The notes beneath the pieces are model-generated. The model was not told the origin of the DNA, did no database searches, and saw only the letters and a list, made by a program, of their open reading frames with translations. Below are positions 38,366-48,300 of a stretch of 64,000 bases of DNA, piece after piece. Position 1 is the stretch's first letter; every line of letters starts with the position of its first letter. The position numbers were made by a program, and so were the translations under genes. The stretch comes from Acidobacteriota bacterium (lineage in GTDB: Bacteria > Acidobacteriota > Blastocatellia > RBC074): contig JAFDVI010000004.1 of the NCBI GenBank assembly GCA_018269055.1, positions 349,033-413,032 of the forward strand. Reading direction: 5' to 3'.

Positions 38366-41300
38366 TTATCTATCCGCCAATTTCCTTCCCGCATTCAACT
38401 GATCGAAATTCATGATCGCGTTGAAGACCAGAAAATAACTGCCTTGCGTTTCGGCGCGCCAGAAGGGGTTGTTGGAAAACAGCACGACGTGGCCTTTGCC
38501 GACGGGAACGTCAACCACGGCGGCGTGTTGCGCCAGTTCGTTCCCGGCTTCGAGCAAACCGGAAACCAGCAAATCGCGCGCGTCCGAGTATCGCAGCACG
38601 ACGCGAGGACGCGCATCCGGCGGAATCAACCCCACGGCGTTGCGAAGTTGTTCTGTCGTTACGGGCGGGACTTCCCAGATTTCCGAGCGCGGATTTTCGG
38701 GAATCGCGTCGGGTTGGCGACTTTGAACCACGTCGGGATCGTCCGGCGAACCGCGTCCCGTCAGCCGGTCGCCGCCTTCGCCTGTAAAACGACGCCCGCC
38801 GCGTCCGCCTACCGTATTGCTCAAGTTAAAAATTGGCCCGCTGGAATAGAAAATCGCCAGGTTGTCTTTGTACCCATACGCAATCGGGCTGGCTGCATCC
38901 ACCATCTTCGAACGTACGACGGTGCCCGGCGCTCTGAGCCGTTGCGATGAAGCGGTGGAAACTCCGTTGGTGAGATTGAAGGTAATGGCAAAATTCGCTG
39001 TGTCGTTCGCTGTAATCAACAAACCGCCCTGCCCGACGAACATCTGCAAATGTTGCAATCCCATCCAACCTAATCCCGGGCGCATGTCTTCCGTTTCATC
39101 AATCCGACCGAGATTGGGCGTCAAGTCGGTTTTTTTCCACGGCAGCGGGTTTCCAAACATCGGCATACCGCTAACGATGGTTTGCGGGTTCGAGCGGCCC
39201 ACGGGAGCAAAGATGATGACATCGTATTTTGCCCGCAATGTGGGATTCTGCGCGACATCCTGTGTGCTGATGTAATCAAAAGGAACTTTGTATTTATCGA
39301 ATTCCAATCGCCACCAACCTTCGTCCTGCGTGCTCAACCAGGTGTGCATGATCGCAATGCGCGCGGCCTTGACCGGATGGGTTTTGACCGAAGGCGCAGC
39401 ATCCGTCGCAAATACTTTCAGCCCCAACTCGGCGGCCGCAGCGTTCAGGTCATTTTGGCTGACCCCGCGAATTACCAGCGAACCGCGATTGAATTTCGTC
39501 CCGGCGGCTTCAAAGGCTTCTTCAGTGGCATCAAACTGCGCATCTTTGAACCGATAGCGAAGTGTAATCAGGGCGTTATCGGCATTGTGGTTCACCAGAA
39601 AGACCGCGCCGGTTCCGTTGACGCCGCCTGCGGCTTTCACGTCGCCGCTGATTTTTTCCATCGGCGCTTCCAGGGCTTTTACGTCCGTCACGCGAACGAC
39701 TTGCACGTTGCCGAGTTCGCCAAATGTCCAGGCCGTGTCATCATAAATGCTCTTTTGCGGATCGTTCGGCGACCAGTACTGATAGTCGAGCATCATGTCA
39801 GCGATGCGGCTGTACGGTTGATCCATGCGCACCAGATAGGTTCCTGCCGGAAAAGTTCGTGTGCTCGACTCCTGATTGCCATTTTTGCCATTGCCAGCGT
39901 TCGGGCCGCTACCACTTGTGACCGTTTCGCCCGAAGCGGCGACAGGTTGTTGCGGTCGTTTCTTGCTGGGGATGGTAACAGTAAACGGCGCGGTCGCGCG
40001 ATGAACTTCGCACCCTTGCAGTTGCAACAATCGCAGCAATTCCGCTTGTCCGCCGGGGCGCGGATCGTCGCCCGGAAATACATACGCCGCTGGTCCGGAA
40101 ACCGTCGGTTTTAGGATGGAGTTTTTGCTTTTCAGGAAAAAGTTTCGCAGGAAGTATTGGCGGTTCGCAGCAAACTGAGCCAGCGAAACCAGAATCCCTG
40201 TCTGCTGGTAGTTGTTGTTGTTGCGCTGTGACCAGATGGTTTTGGGCAGCGGCGGATTCTGTCTATACCAGGTGCGCTGGTATTCGCTCGGCGAAAGTGT
40301 GCGTTCGATGGTGTCGGCTCCACCATTGCCGAAAGTCTCATACAAACGGCTGATTCCGTTGTGCGACGCGGCAATGAACATCAAGTAGCTCGGCGACCAG
40401 GTGTCGAACGTGCCGTAGGTGAATACGCCGGGCATGCCGAATTTGGTCATTTCGCCGACGTTGTTCCAACCGATGAAATGCCATTCGTTCGTCAGAATCG
40501 GATCGAGCCAGGCGTTGTACGGTTCTGCGCCGACGGTGTTGTCGTACATATACGCCACCGATTCGTGCAGGTCATGCAACACTTGGGGTTTCCAGAACTG
40601 ATAGGTTTTTAGTACGTTGCGCGTCAGGTGCAGCGCCAGCGACATTGCATCGCGATTGTTGTCGTGCGCCACGTAATGTCCCCAATACACCAGGTTCGGC
40701 CAGTTTTTCCCCGGATTGGCCAAATGCCAGTTGTAGACATCCACTTGCCGGTCGCGCCCATCCACTTCGATTACCGGCGTGATCAACACGATGGCGTTAT
40801 CGCGAATGAATTTGATGTACGCGCTGTCGTCCACAATCAACCGATATGCCAGTTCCATCAATGCCGTTGGCGAACCGGTTTCGGGCGAATGAATTGTGCC
40901 GGTCAGGTAATAAATCGGCACGGTGTCAGGAATCAGTTTTTCGGCTTCGTCATCGTCGAGGTTGATCAATCGCGGGTCGGCCAGTTTGGTCAACCGCGCA
41001 CGATTTTCTTCCAGCCTGGACATATTGGCTTCGGAACTGACAGCGACGGCGATCATTTCGCGGTCTTCTTCGGTTTTGCCGATGCTGAAAACTTTGGCGC
41101 GCGGGCTCACCCGTTCCAGCATTCGCATGTACCTATAAACTTCGTGTGAATACGGCAGCTTGCCGGGCGCACCGGCTACGTCGCCGAGCACGGCTTTGGG
41201 TGTGGGCACTTTCGACGACGCAGGCAGGTAATCGGTCAGGGGCGAATTGAAAAACGGCTGTGTCGTGTATTCACGAATCTTGCGCGTGTACTCTTCGTCA

Positions 41301-41413
41301 ATCGGCTGTTTCGGATCGCGTCCGGGTTTGATGTTGACGGCATTCTGCGCCAGCGCGATGAACGCCATCGCGGCAACCAAACACAGACTGCGAACAAGCA
41401 GAGTCGGTTTCAT
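38366..41413 (-). CDS. Large exported M14-family zinc carboxypeptidase-like protein
   Basis: 1015-aa secreted protein. Signal peptide (LCLVAAMAFIALAQ). The M14 catalytic part lies at about residues 80-400: ERVSPRAKVFSIGKTEEDREM, YYLTGTIHSPETGSPTALMEL (zinc HxxE), and ITPVIEVDGRDRQVD. The remaining 600 residues contain a glutamine-amidotransferase-like/DUF-type segment (RIAIMHTWLSTQDEGWWRLEFDKYKVPFDY) common in acidobacterial M14 proteins. It likely degrades peptides or peptidoglycan outside the inner membrane. The gap to the upstream carboxypeptidase-regulatory gene is 118 bp, and no overlap suggests coupling. Confidence 0.88.
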   Translation of the reverse strand: MKPTLLVRSLCLVAAMAFIALAQNAVNIKPGRDPKQPIDEEYTRKIREYTTQPFFNSPLTDYLPASSKVPTPKAVLGDVAGAPGKLPYSHEVYRYMRMLERVSPRAKVFSIGKTEEDREMIAVAVSSEANMSRLEENRARLTKLADPRLINLDDDEAEKLIPDTVPIYYLTGTIHSPETGSPTALMELAYRLIVDDSAYIKFIRDNAIVLITPVIEVDGRDRQVDVYNWHLANPGKNWPNLVYWGHYVAHDNNRDAMSLALHLTRNVLKTYQFWKPQVLHDLHESVAYMYDNTVGAEPYNAWLDPILTNEWHFIGWNNVGEMTKFGMPGVFTYGTFDTWSPSYLMFIAASHNGISRLYETFGNGGADTIERTLSPSEYQRTWYRQNPPLPKTIWSQRNNNNYQQTGILVSLAQFAANRQYFLRNFFLKSKNSILKPTVSGPAAYVFPGDDPRPGGQAELLRLLQLQGCEVHRATAPFTVTIPSKKRPQQPVAASGETVTSGSGPNAGNGKNGNQESSTRTFPAGTYLVRMDQPYSRIADMMLDYQYWSPNDPQKSIYDDTAWTFGELGNVQVVRVTDVKALEAPMEKISGDVKAAGGVNGTGAVFLVNHNADNALITLRYRFKDAQFDATEEAFEAAGTKFNRGSLVIRGVSQNDLNAAAAELGLKVFATDAAPSVKTHPVKAARIAIMHTWLSTQDEGWWRLEFDKYKVPFDYISTQDVAQNPTLRAKYDVIIFAPVGRSNPQTIVSGMPMFGNPLPWKKTDLTPNLGRIDETEDMRPGLGWMGLQHLQMFVGQGGLLITANDTANFAITFNLTNGVSTASSQRLRAPGTVVRSKMVDAASPIAYGYKDNLAIFYSSGPIFNLSNTVGGRGGRRFTGEGGDRLTGRGSPDDPDVVQSRQPDAIPENPRSEIWEVPPVTTEQLRNAVGLIPPDARPRVVLRYSDARDLLVSGLLEAGNELAQHAAVVDVPVGKGHVVLFSNNPFWRAETQGSYFLVFNAIMNFDQLNAGRKLADR

Positions 41414-41531
41414 AGCGTGTCTCCTGATTTTGTTGAATGAAAAAGGCAGGCGTAAGGATACGAAACAATTGGCCAGAACGAAATGAGTTGACAGACGGCT
41501 GAGGAAAAATTTGCCACTGCGTGGTCGTATG

Positions 41532-43337
41532 TCACTTCACCCACCGAAGCGGAAAATCCGTCACGCGCTGGCAAGCTTTCAATTCAATAGTCGCGTTTGC
41601 GGCTTCGGCTTCTTTGCGGAGCCTGGCACGTTCGGCGGCGTCCCAAGCGGCTGGCTTCGTTGGTTTATCGGTTTGTTCGGCTTCAGTGATTGTGCGGACA
41701 ACAAGCAGATATTTCCCCGGCGCGACATTGGTGAAAGCGAAGAAACCATCATCAGCGCGAATTTCGGCAAAACGGAGCACATCGTCTTTCGCTTCCGGTT
41801 CGGCGGGTAACAAATGCACGCGCAAGCGAGAAGGTAGTTTTCCGGTCGTCGTCACTTTACCTTTCAATCCGGCTGCGCCTTCGCCAAGCGTGACGGTCAG
41901 ATTGGAAACTTTTTCTCCGGATTTGAGCGTGACGCCGTTGCGACCGGCTTCGCGCGCGGCAGGATTGGCCGCCGGTGCCGATGGCAACTGAACGGATTTT
42001 ACAAACCAGTGTTCATCCGGCAGTTGCAAATCGAGAAAATACTGTCCGGCCTTCAATCCGTTGAGCGTGAAAGCGCCTTTGTCATCGGGCGCTGCGGCCA
42101 TTGAAACTCCGAACATCGAAAGTGCGCCCAAAGATTTTTGGTTCGGATCATTCGGCTTTGCCTGCAAAACGATTTCATCCAGGTAAGATTCCCGCCCGGT
42201 TTCGCATTTTTGTCCTTCGGGCGGCGCAACGAGCTTTTCCACCGCAACCGTGCCGCTGATCGAAGCCATTGCCTCCAATTTCAAATCAATGCCTGTGACA
42301 TCGCGTCCGTTGATGGTTACACGACGAGGCGCAGAAGCCATTACACTGGCATTTTGAAGGTCGGGTCGGTATGCAGTGACTTCATATTCGCCATTCAGCA
42401 ACCCGTAAAACGAATAACCGGTATTGTTTCCAAGCGGCGAAACGACGGAAGTCCCCATCAAAATGTCGGAACCGGCTTTGGTCAAGGCAACAAAACTCGT
42501 CGTCATTGCCGCCAGGCCTTCACCGCCGACAGGAGCACCGGTAATTTTGCCGCTGATCGCCGCTCCGGTTTCCACGCGATAGCGAATATCAATCCCGCCG
42601 GTTTCATCGCCGCTTCGAACTGTTACCTCGACGGCGGTGTCGCGTGTCGCTGACGGATAGTAAATCTTCGCGCGACCGCTGAAGGGCGTGGGTTTGATCG
42701 AAAATCCGAGCATGCCCGAACCAACGCCAATCACATACGTTCCCGGAGCCAAACCATAAATTCGATAAATGCCACGATCATCGGTTTGTCGGCCCAAAAT
42801 CATTTCAGCGGAATTCAGTTGGTCGTTGACCGGACGACCACTTTCATCGCGCAATCTGTTGGCTTCGACGGTGATTCCGACGACCGGTTCGCCTGCTGAA
42901 TTCAACACGCGCCCTGTAATCACACCGCCCCGCAGCATACGGATCGTTACCGTTTCGCCGACGTGAGCATAGCGCGCAGACCCCGAACCGAATTGCTCGG
43001 ATTTTCCATCTGGAATCAACACATATCCCGGCGCGGTGGCCGTGATCGAATACGGCGCGGGATCAAGCCTGTCCGCCTGAAAATTGCCACCGGCATCCGT
43101 GACAATTTCCATCAACCCGGACAGCGCTTTTTTGATTCCGCCAACGCCCACGATCCTGACTTTGGCGTGAGGAATCGGCTGGCCGTCTTCGGTAATGACA
43201 CGCCCGGAAATTGTCCCCGTCGCTCGTTGCGCCAATACAGCAATTGAAACCAGGCCAACCATCAACAACGAAACGATGAACGAAAAACATCTCCGCGCAT
43301 GCCGTCCCTCAATCCCTCTATCTCTCAAACTGTTCAT
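41532..43337 (-). CDS. Secreted carboxypeptidase-regulatory-like multidomain protein (second of pair)
   Basis: 601-aa exported protein made of successive beta-sandwich modules of the CarboxypepD_reg/SD-repeat type: signal helix (FIVSLLMVGLVSIAVLAQ), then GTISGRVITEDGQPIPHAKVRIVG, GGVITGRVLNSAGEPVVGITVEA, GAAISGKITGAPVGGEG, and ASISGTVAVEKL. Each opens with a GxxxGxV strand. No catalytic motif. Such proteins occur in large numbers in Acidobacteria; role unknown, probably surface or periplasmic binding. Its start overlaps the upstream paralogue by 4 bp. Confidence 0.8.
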   Translation of the reverse strand: MNSLRDRGIEGRHARRCFSFIVSLLMVGLVSIAVLAQRATGTISGRVITEDGQPIPHAKVRIVGVGGIKKALSGLMEIVTDAGGNFQADRLDPAPYSITATAPGYVLIPDGKSEQFGSGSARYAHVGETVTIRMLRGGVITGRVLNSAGEPVVGITVEANRLRDESGRPVNDQLNSAEMILGRQTDDRGIYRIYGLAPGTYVIGVGSGMLGFSIKPTPFSGRAKIYYPSATRDTAVEVTVRSGDETGGIDIRYRVETGAAISGKITGAPVGGEGLAAMTTSFVALTKAGSDILMGTSVVSPLGNNTGYSFYGLLNGEYEVTAYRPDLQNASVMASAPRRVTINGRDVTGIDLKLEAMASISGTVAVEKLVAPPEGQKCETGRESYLDEIVLQAKPNDPNQKSLGALSMFGVSMAAAPDDKGAFTLNGLKAGQYFLDLQLPDEHWFVKSVQLPSAPAANPAAREAGRNGVTLKSGEKVSNLTVTLGEGAAGLKGKVTTTGKLPSRLRVHLLPAEPEAKDDVLRFAEIRADDGFFAFTNVAPGKYLLVVRTITEAEQTDKPTKPAAWDAAERARLRKEAEAANATIELKACQRVTDFPLRWVK

Positions 43338-45028
43338 TTCTCCTCCTTCGACAAATCCAGCACCAGTACCACTTCCTGTCGGCTGTTGGCCGCAACAGCA
43401 ACGGTTTGTTCAACAGGCGGCAATTTGACGCGGTCGCCGGGAGCAAAAGAAACGCTCAGGAGTTTCAACTTGTAAGTGCCCACGGCCAAGCCTTCGATCA
43501 GGAACTGGCCACGAGCATCTATTTCAGCATTGCCTGTTCCAAACAAATCCTCACTCATGCCTTCGCGTTGCGCACGAACCATCAGTTTGACTCCTGGCGG
43601 CAGCGTGCCTCCCTGAATTTCAACCCTGCCCGCGATGCTGGCCGTGCCATACGCAAACACCAGCCGAATGCCGGTCAATCGGTCACCGGCGTTCACTTCC
43701 AGCTCTTTGACAACAACGCCGTTGTTTTCAACGCGCGATAGCGAAAATCCTTTTTCAGCCAGAAAGGTATTCGCGATCAATTGCACCTTGCCGGGATGAA
43801 TGCCTCCGATTTTGAAACTGCCGTCAGCGGAGATTTGCCCCGTTCCGCCAAACAGGTTCGAAGCGACAAAGGTTCCTCCACCGCTAATCGGATATGCATT
43901 GACTGAAATCTTCGTCAGTTTTTCGCGGAGCTTCGGATCGTTTGCGCCTTCAAGAACGGCGACACCGCTGATGCTGGCGCCTTGGCGCATCTTGAGTTCC
44001 AGTCCTGAAACATCGCTGTCCGTGATTTCGAAGTTCAGCGACTCCCCATAATTTTCGCTGGCTTCGATGCCGATGACATACGCGTTGTAAGAGTTCGGCG
44101 TCAGTCCTTCCAATCGGAATTCTCCAGCCGAATTCGTGGCCGAACCGCCAAATCCGAAACTGGCAGAGCCTTGTTTGGTCACGCCGTACCCGATCATCAC
44201 GCCTGCAACGGGTTTCCCGGTATCGGCTTCGATGACCCGGCCTGTGGCGGCAAAGGTTTTGTTCTTGGAACTTGGAGCAAGCTTGATGTCCACGTTTTCC
44301 ACTTCGCCGCCTGCTCGAACTTCGATGATTTTGGCTTGCGCTTCTTCGACGGCTTGCGGGTAAAAGGTGCGGCGATAATACGTCCCGCTGGCCCCCGCTC
44401 CCATTCTTAACAAAGCGTCTTCGGACGAAGCTCCGGCGGCAATGATGTAACGGCCCGGGTCCAATCCGAAAATGCGATACACGCCTCGATCATCCGTTTG
44501 CCACGTGCTGAAATCAGGAATGCCGGTTGAATTCCGTTTGCCGTCCACGCCAAGTTTGTACGCCCGAACCGCTTCGGCAATCACGGGGCGATCATCAGGA
44601 TCAGTGACTTTGCCCGTCAGCACGCCTCCGCGCGTCAGGGAAAAATCTACGGTTTCGATGTTCTCGGCTTCGGCCAGATTGACTGTTTTTCCCGGCTGGA
44701 AAGGATTGCTTTCACCTTCAATCACATAGGCTGGCGCATAAGCGACGATGCGATAACTGCCCGGCGCTACGCCACTCAATCTGTACCAACCGCTGGAATC
44801 CGTGGTGGCGGTTGCGGAAGGGCCAGATTGCAAGAGATCCGGAATCGGAGAATTTCCCGATTGTTTAAGAATGACTTCAACGCCCGTCGCGGGGTCATTG
44901 CCAACAGTGATTCGACCTGAGATTGATCCCGGCGTTTTTGGCGGATTGTTTCTTGCGGTTTGCGCCACAACATTGATCGTTGCGGAAAAGATAAGAACCA
45001 AGAGAAGAAATGTTACGGCTGATTTCAT
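43334..45028 (-). CDS. Secreted carboxypeptidase-regulatory-like multidomain protein (first of pair)
   Basis: 564-aa paralogue of the next gene. ATG 45028 follows a strong site (GGAGGAG) and a signal peptide (VTFLLLVLIFSATINVVAQ). Modules begin GSISGRITVGNDPATGVEVIL, GGVLTGKVTDPDDRPVIAEAVRA, FAATGRVIEADTGKPVAGVMIGY, GASISGVAVLEGAN and ASIAGRVEIQGGTLPPGVKLMV. The middle segment DDRGVYRIFGLDPGRYIIAAG is nearly the same as in the second protein (DDRGIYRIYGLAPGTYVIGVG), supporting tandem duplication. The 4-bp overlap indicates coordinated production. Confidence 0.82.
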   Translation of the reverse strand: MKSAVTFLLLVLIFSATINVVAQTARNNPPKTPGSISGRITVGNDPATGVEVILKQSGNSPIPDLLQSGPSATATTDSSGWYRLSGVAPGSYRIVAYAPAYVIEGESNPFQPGKTVNLAEAENIETVDFSLTRGGVLTGKVTDPDDRPVIAEAVRAYKLGVDGKRNSTGIPDFSTWQTDDRGVYRIFGLDPGRYIIAAGASSEDALLRMGAGASGTYYRRTFYPQAVEEAQAKIIEVRAGGEVENVDIKLAPSSKNKTFAATGRVIEADTGKPVAGVMIGYGVTKQGSASFGFGGSATNSAGEFRLEGLTPNSYNAYVIGIEASENYGESLNFEITDSDVSGLELKMRQGASISGVAVLEGANDPKLREKLTKISVNAYPISGGGTFVASNLFGGTGQISADGSFKIGGIHPGKVQLIANTFLAEKGFSLSRVENNGVVVKELEVNAGDRLTGIRLVFAYGTASIAGRVEIQGGTLPPGVKLMVRAQREGMSEDLFGTGNAEIDARGQFLIEGLAVGTYKLKLLSVSFAPGDRVKLPPVEQTVAVAANSRQEVVLVLDLSKEEK

Positions 45029-45379
45029 AGAAACTCCTCCCACACGAACGGTCTTTTGGAAGTATTCAACTAAACCTTGCGAAGAAAGTGCTGTTTATTT
45101 AATGGTAACGAAGACATCATAGCAGAAAAAATTATAATCGTAGGCCATCCCAAACCTTCATGCCATAATCGAAGCAGTTCAATAGTTGGCTTGGCAGCCT
45201 CACTGGATTTTCAGCCCGGAAGATTCCAGCCTTTAACTCCAAGCCCCTGAAAATTCATAACCAATTGATTCCCCTGTTTCCTTTAATTGTGCGCGGATTG
45301 ATTGTTCGCACCGGCAGGCAGGCTAAGTTTCGTCCTGACGCCGACACCGACCAACAACAATCGTATAGGAGGTAGCTAC
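45029..45379. other. Divergent promoter region
   Basis: About 350 bp between divergently transcribed surface-protein genes. It carries the strong RBS for both sides (GGAGGAG to the left, AGGAGG at 45367-45372 to the right). No other gene or defined operator seen. Confidence 0.5.
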
Positions 45380-48300
45380 ATGCTGCGCTTGCGTTCAAAA
45401 GCGATTCTTGCGTTCACTGTGTCCCTTATTCTTGCCGTTGGGCTGATCGTCATCCAAACCAGCAATGCCAAAACAAATGATGGCGGTTTTCTGGCATCCC
45501 TAATCAAAATTTCGGGCCTTTCCACCACTCAGCCTCAACCAAAATCCCATAAAAAAGATGAAACGATGGCCGTCAGAATTCGTGATGCTGCGGCAACCAC
45601 GATCGCGCCAACGGGCGATCCGGGACTGGGCTTCGACATCGAAGGAAACCTGGAATCCAATTCGCCAAACGCCGATACAACCGACTGGGTTCCCGGCTTG
45701 GCCGGAAAAGGCGTGCCGGTGTTTTCAGGTGGAGGCGTCACACTGAATTCAAGCAATACGTTTCGTCGAACGGATGCGTTTAACAATGCCAACGACAACG
45801 TGTTCAAAGGCAGTTTGAAAGCCAATGACAATCCGAACAATTGGGCTTGGGTGGCGCAAAAAGCTTCCGGTTCGGACGACATCAACAATGCAATGCTGCA
45901 CGTTTCGACTGACAAAGCGGAAAACCTGTGGATTGTGATTGGAGCGGATCGGTTGGGCACGAACGCAGATAGCTACCTGGACTTTGAATTTTTGCAAAAC
46001 ACACTGACCGTGAATGGGAACGGCACGTTTTCTTCCAGCGGTCAAAACGGCGGGCGAACGGTTGGCGACTTGCAGTTGACGCTCAAGCTGTCACCGAACG
46101 GAGGCAAGCCGGAATTGTTCATTCAACGCTGGCAAAGCGACGGTGCCGGATTCAATTGGGTTGATGTCACCCCTTCGTCGGACTCGGATTCGGTTTTCGT
46201 GGCAACCAATGGCGACACAACATCTGCTCCGTTCACCGCGTTTGGTGGCCCGAATTATGCGGCGAACCAATTCGGCGAGGCGGCAGTGAATCTGTCACTA
46301 GTGCTGCAAAAAGTTACCTCCTGCCTTTCCTTCAAAACGGTGCTGGTCAAATCCAAAAGCTCTCGAGCCGCCGACGCAGTGGTACTGGATTTCCTGGAAC
46401 CGATGCAGGTGAATTTTGGAACAGCGCCGACGGTAGCGGTGAATTCGGAAACGATTTGCTCAGGCGGAACGGCTACGCTGACGGCAACGGTGAACGGCGG
46501 CCACACTCCATACACATTCATTTGGAGCGGGCCGAATAGCTTTTCGGCCAAGACTCAATCCATTGATGTTTCCACGCCCGGCACATATACCGTCGCAGTT
46601 CAAGACGCCAAGGGATGTTTCTCGCAATCGGCGCTGGGAACAGTGAACATCACCTCAGCAGCGACAGTTGATGCAGGAGCCGACATCAGGAGTTGTGCGG
46701 CATCACCGTCAGTCATACTCGGCGGCAGAGTCGGCGGAGGCGCAACGGGCGGCGTTTGGAGCGGCGGCAAAGGAACTTTCACGCCGGACAATAAAACCTT
46801 AAACGCCACGTACACGCCATCACAAAGTGAAATTGCCACCGGTTCAGTCGTTTTGAAGCTGACGGCGACTGGGCCATGCGCATCCGTCAGCGATACGTTG
46901 AACATCATCATCGGTAATACGGCTTCCGCGCGCGCTGGAGCCGATCAAATCGTTTGCGCGAATAACCCAATTGTGGAGTTGACCGGCGCAATTGGCGGAG
47001 CAACGGGCGGCGTGTGGACAACCAATGGAACCGGCACGTTTTCGCCGGACGCCAACACTTTGAATGGAACCTACATTCCTTCGCCAGCCGATTTAACAGC
47101 AAAAGAAGTGATTCTGACCTTGACCACAACCGGCGGCGGTTGCGGCACGGGCAGCGACCAGATGAAAGTCACGATCAATCCGGCAGCCACGGTTGACGCC
47201 GGAGCCGACCGTGCAGTTTGCTCCACCAGCCCGGCAATTGTGTTGTCGGGACAAATTGGCGGAAGCGCGACTCTCGCAACGTGGAGCGGTGGCGCGGGGA
47301 CGTTTACGCCAAACGCCAGCACCTTGAACGCGACATATACACCGACGGCCGCTGAAATTGCCGCCGGAGCGGTGACTCTGACATTAACCACGAACGATCC
47401 GTCCGGGCCATGCGGAGCCGTCCGCGATCAATTGGTCATCAGCATCAATGCCGCCGCCAGATCCAATGCGGGAGCGGATCAAACACTTTGTGCAATCAAT
47501 CCAGTCGTTTCGCTTGCGGGTTCAATTGCCGGATCGGCGTCCAGCGGAACCTGGAGCGGTGGTGCAGGCACGTTCAGCCCAAATGCCAATTCATTGAACG
47601 CGGCGTATACGCCGACTGCTGGTGAAATTGCCGCTGGCGGAGTGACGCTGACGTTGACCACCAACGATCCGGATGGCGCGTGCGGATCGGCCAGCGATCA
47701 AGTCAAAATTACGTTTCTGGCTGCACCGACAGCCAACGCCGGAGCAGATAGAACTGTTTGTGCCTCCAGCCCGAGCGTCGGATTGTCAGGCGCAGTTGGC
47801 AATGGCGCTTCGAGCGCATCCTGGGTTGGTGGCGCGGGTTCGTTCCTGCCGAACCGAAATACCTTAAATGCAACCTATACGCCTTCGGCGGCAGAAATCG
47901 CTGCTGGTTCAGTGACGCTGACGCTGACAACCAATGACCCTGCTGGCCCGTGCGGTTCCGTCAGCGATCAGATGGTCATCACCATCAATCCGGCGGCAAC
48001 CGTCAATGCGGGGCCCGATCAGAGCGTTTGTTCCGGCAATCCCACTGTCATCCTGAATGGTTCGTTCGGCGGTTCGGCCAGTGGAGCGAGTTGGGTTGGC
48101 GGCACGGGAACCTTCACGCCGAATCGAAACACGCTGAACGCGACGTACGCTCCGACTGCAGGGGAAATCTCTGCAGGTTCCGTCACGCTGACATTGACAA
48201 CCGACAATCCGTCGGGAATCTGCGGAGCGGTCAGCGATCAAGTAAAAATCAACTTCACGTCTGCGCCAACAACATCCATCACGGCTCCGTCGGCTGTTTG